The notes below the pieces were generated by a model. It searched no databases. It saw nothing but the letters and a program-made list of their open reading frames with translations, and had not been told where the DNA came from. This document shows, in pieces, positions 62,763-64,000 of a stretch of 64,000 nucleotides of DNA (position 1 is the first letter of the stretch; every line of letters starts with the position of its first letter). Origin of the DNA: Caldilineaceae bacterium (lineage in GTDB: Bacteria; Chloroflexota; Anaerolineae; Caldilineales; Caldilineaceae). The translations under genes and the position numbers were made by a program. Location: positions 27,006-91,005 of the forward strand of contig JAHBVH010000032.1 of NCBI GenBank assembly GCA_019637645.1, given 5' to 3'.

Positions 62763-63329
62763 TCATTTCGCGACCAGCAGAGGACAAGTTGCCCCGTTGA
62801 TCAGCGGCCTGACTAATTCGCCACAGAACCAGCGGAAAAGCCGTGGCCGCGATTCCGCGGCAATGACAATCAGCTCTGGTGGTCGGGTAGCTATCTCGGT
62901 CGAGATCCGTTCGTGGGGCTCGCCGACGGCCAAAGACAAGGTTGTTGCAAGCTGTTGTTGGCGGAGCCGCTGCACCACTTGCTGGATCATCGCCCCCGTG
63001 TGTGTATTGGGCGCGAGCAAAACGGCTGGGCTAGGTTGGGCGTGGGGCGTCATCCGGTGGAAACGGGGCCAAGGTGGTACGACCGGCAGAATGGAAACCA
63101 CCGTTTGGCCGGGGCGAGCGAGCCGCTCGATCCAAGCGAGCGCGCCCCAATCCGTGGGATCGGCCCGCATGATAAAGAGCAATTGCCGGAGCGGCCAGCG
63201 CGGCTGGTGGACGAGCAAGCAAGAACGCTCTGCCTTTTCGACCAGCGCACAGACTGGCGAAGGCCATAGCCAACGTTGGTACCACGACCGCGGTGGCTGG
63301 ACATAGATTTCCAGATCCAAATCGATCAT
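62763..63329 (-). CDS. UspA-like universal stress family protein
   Basis: A 188-residue protein whose C-terminal part (GEPHERISTEIATRPPELIV, then GELVRPLINGATCPLLVAK) follows the Usp fold, in which the last strand carries the nucleotide-binding G-x-x-V-x-x-LI region. The typical G-x2-G-x9-G-S/T ATP motif is not clear, so it may be a non-ATP-binding variant. The N-terminal half (CALVEKAERSCLLVHQPRWP) is like the duplicated halves of tandem Usp proteins but diverged. ATG 63329 has GGTGAGG upstream and is preferred over the in-frame GTG at 63341. It is divergent from the FAD/NAD(P) gene across a region rich in GTAACA repeats. Confidence 0.65.
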   Translation of the reverse strand: MIDLDLEIYVQPPRSWYQRWLWPSPVCALVEKAERSCLLVHQPRWPLRQLLFIMRADPTDWGALAWIERLARPGQTVVSILPVVPPWPRFHRMTPHAQPSPAVLLAPNTHTGAMIQQVVQRLRQQQLATTLSLAVGEPHERISTEIATRPPELIVIAAESRPRLFRWFCGELVRPLINGATCPLLVAK

Positions 63330-63411
63330 TCTGGGCCTCACCTTACATTTGCTTCGCTTTTGGGTGGTAGTAACACGAAGTAAGTGGCCGTCCTCGGTGG
63401 CGTGACCATGG

Positions 63412-63553
63412 GTAACAGGACCTAAGCTGACGATAGCAGGAGCAAGTAACAGGCGTGGTAACAGCGCTGTAACAGGATCGTAACGAGCGGGCCTTGGGCG
63501 GCTGAGGCGGGGTTGTCGATAGAATTTTGCGCTGACTGTTACAGGGCTGTTAC
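63412..63553. promoter_or_regulatory. array of 11-bp-spaced GTAACA/TGTTAC repeats
   Basis: GTAACA occurs at 63412, 63446, 63458 and 63469, with GTAACG at 63480. The last four have start-to-start spacings of 12, 11 and 11 bases. Two copies in opposite orientation (TGTTAC at 63537 and 63548) are also 11 bases apart. Another GTAACA lies at 63370. This is the layout of PhoB/OmpR-type response-regulator boxes and lies between divergent genes, so it could control both. Confidence 0.5.
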
Positions 63554-63636
63554 GTGCCGCTAACCATCGCCGTGACTTGCTCGCTCTAGGCTAACAGGGA
63601 ATGACTACGGTTATCATCGTTGATTGGGAGTAAGGC

Positions 63637-64000
63637 ATGAGCGAGTTACCTGATTGTACCCACGGCTGGCGCGTTTATCGGCAACCACGGGTTGGGATTA
63701 TCGGTGCAGGCTTTAGTGGCTTGTTGGTCTTGGCACATCTGGTCGAACAAGCTGATTTCCCGCTTGCCATCGAACTATTCGAGGCGGAAAGAACACCTGG
63801 CACAGGCGTGGCCTACCGTACGACTGAACCCCGTCATTTGCTCAATGTCCGTGCGGATCGCATGGGCGCATTTGCCAGCGAACCAGAGGGGTTCTATCGT
63901 TGGTTACAAAGCCCCCAAGGCCAAGCTGCCGCGGCCCGTCATGATTTGCCCATGTCTTGGGTAGCTGATAGTTATGCTCCCCGCTTGCTCTATGGTTACT
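63637..64000 (+). CDS. FAD/NAD(P)-binding protein (partial, cut by window end)
   Basis: The first 121 residues of a larger protein. The dinucleotide-binding motif VGIIGAGFSGLLVLAHLVEQ is near residue 22. It is followed by IELFEAERTPGTGVAYRTTE and HLLNVRADRMGAFASEPEGF, typical of a family of FAD-NAD(P)-binding proteins of unknown reaction (PF13454-like). GGGAGTAAGG lies upstream of the ATG. The frame is open to the window end. Promoter control may involve the GTAACA array just upstream. Confidence 0.8.
   Translation, partial: MSELPDCTHGWRVYRQPRVGIIGAGFSGLLVLAHLVEQADFPLAIELFEAERTPGTGVAYRTTEPRHLLNVRADRMGAFASEPEGFYRWLQSPQGQAAAARHDLPMSWVADSYAPRLLYGY

Noticed and set aside
1..64000. tRNA or rRNA genes
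   Set aside because: All gaps over about 300 bases were read on both strands for T-loop (GGTTCGAATCC-like) and rRNA signatures; none was found. Short or degenerate RNAs could be missed by eye.

Overview
The window looks like a chromosomal segment of a free-living, probably aerobic heterotroph of the Chloroflexota. That is an inference from gene style, not from a marker gene. Binding proteins carry Tat-type signals fused to lipoboxes, secreted RCC1-repeat, choice-of-anchor B and CAP proteins are present, MttB-like methyltransferases sit beside flavin demethylases, and intergenic gaps are full of palindromic repeats. No rRNA, tRNA, CRISPR array or intact insertion sequence was found.

Layout. 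1-4916 (+): end of a GH36 alpha-galactosidase, a sugar ABC importer (binding protein and two permeases, no ATPase) and a PhyH-family dioxygenase. 5032-13729 (-): M20 peptidase, FmdB zinc ribbon, choice-of-anchor B protein, and a giant secreted protein with fourteen RCC1 repeats plus a caspase-like C13 protease. 14163-17714: cytochrome P450 (+), then aat and a ThDP enzyme (-). 17814-26752 (-): an N-methyl-amine degradation cluster (GDSL hydrolase, dimethylglycine-dehydrogenase-like enzyme, sarcosine-oxidase-like enzyme, GcvT-like protein, non-pyrrolysine MttB homologue, GntR regulator), interrupted by a HicA remnant and an RHH/HNH gene pair. 27167-33049 (-): a complete Opp/Dpp peptide importer. 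33525-36366 (-): CAP protein and RNase Z. 36713-40450 (-): sulfur-carrier cysteine biosynthesis (CysM, MoeZ-like, CysO, JAMM protease) behind a leader that reads as a poly-cysteine transcription attenuator. 41000-44453: a TRAP transporter whose binding protein faces its permeases. 45096-49613 (-): argS, an SMP-30 protein and fused pyrF-pyrE. 49891-53048 (-): peptidoglycan-sugar salvage (MurQ, GlcNAc-type kinase, AnmK). 53786-57416 (-): galactokinase and a nucleotidyltransferase-phosphohexomutase fusion. 58040-62712 (+): a complete alkanesulfonate operon ssuEADCB. 62763-64000: a UspA-like protein (-) and the start of an FAD/NAD(P)-binding protein (+).

How the parts fit: the alpha-galactosidase, sugar importer, galactokinase and hexose-phosphate fusion suggest use of galactosides. 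The methylamine cluster would strip methyl groups from betaine-like compounds to glycine, passing one-carbon units to folate. The ssu operon and the CysO pathway supply sulfur. The recycling genes return cell-wall sugars to central metabolism.

The most interesting observations are: (1) a cysteine-rich leader peptide whose last codons overlap a stem that competes with an intrinsic terminator; (2) a CysO whose diglycine is buried by an 11-residue tail, next to a JAMM protease; (3) a similar LP-containing C-terminal motif on three secreted proteins; (4) a family of intergenic palindromes whose arms vary in a compensatory way; (5) 11-bp-spaced GTAACA/TGTTAC repeats in two intergenic regions; (6) the double-propeller protease.
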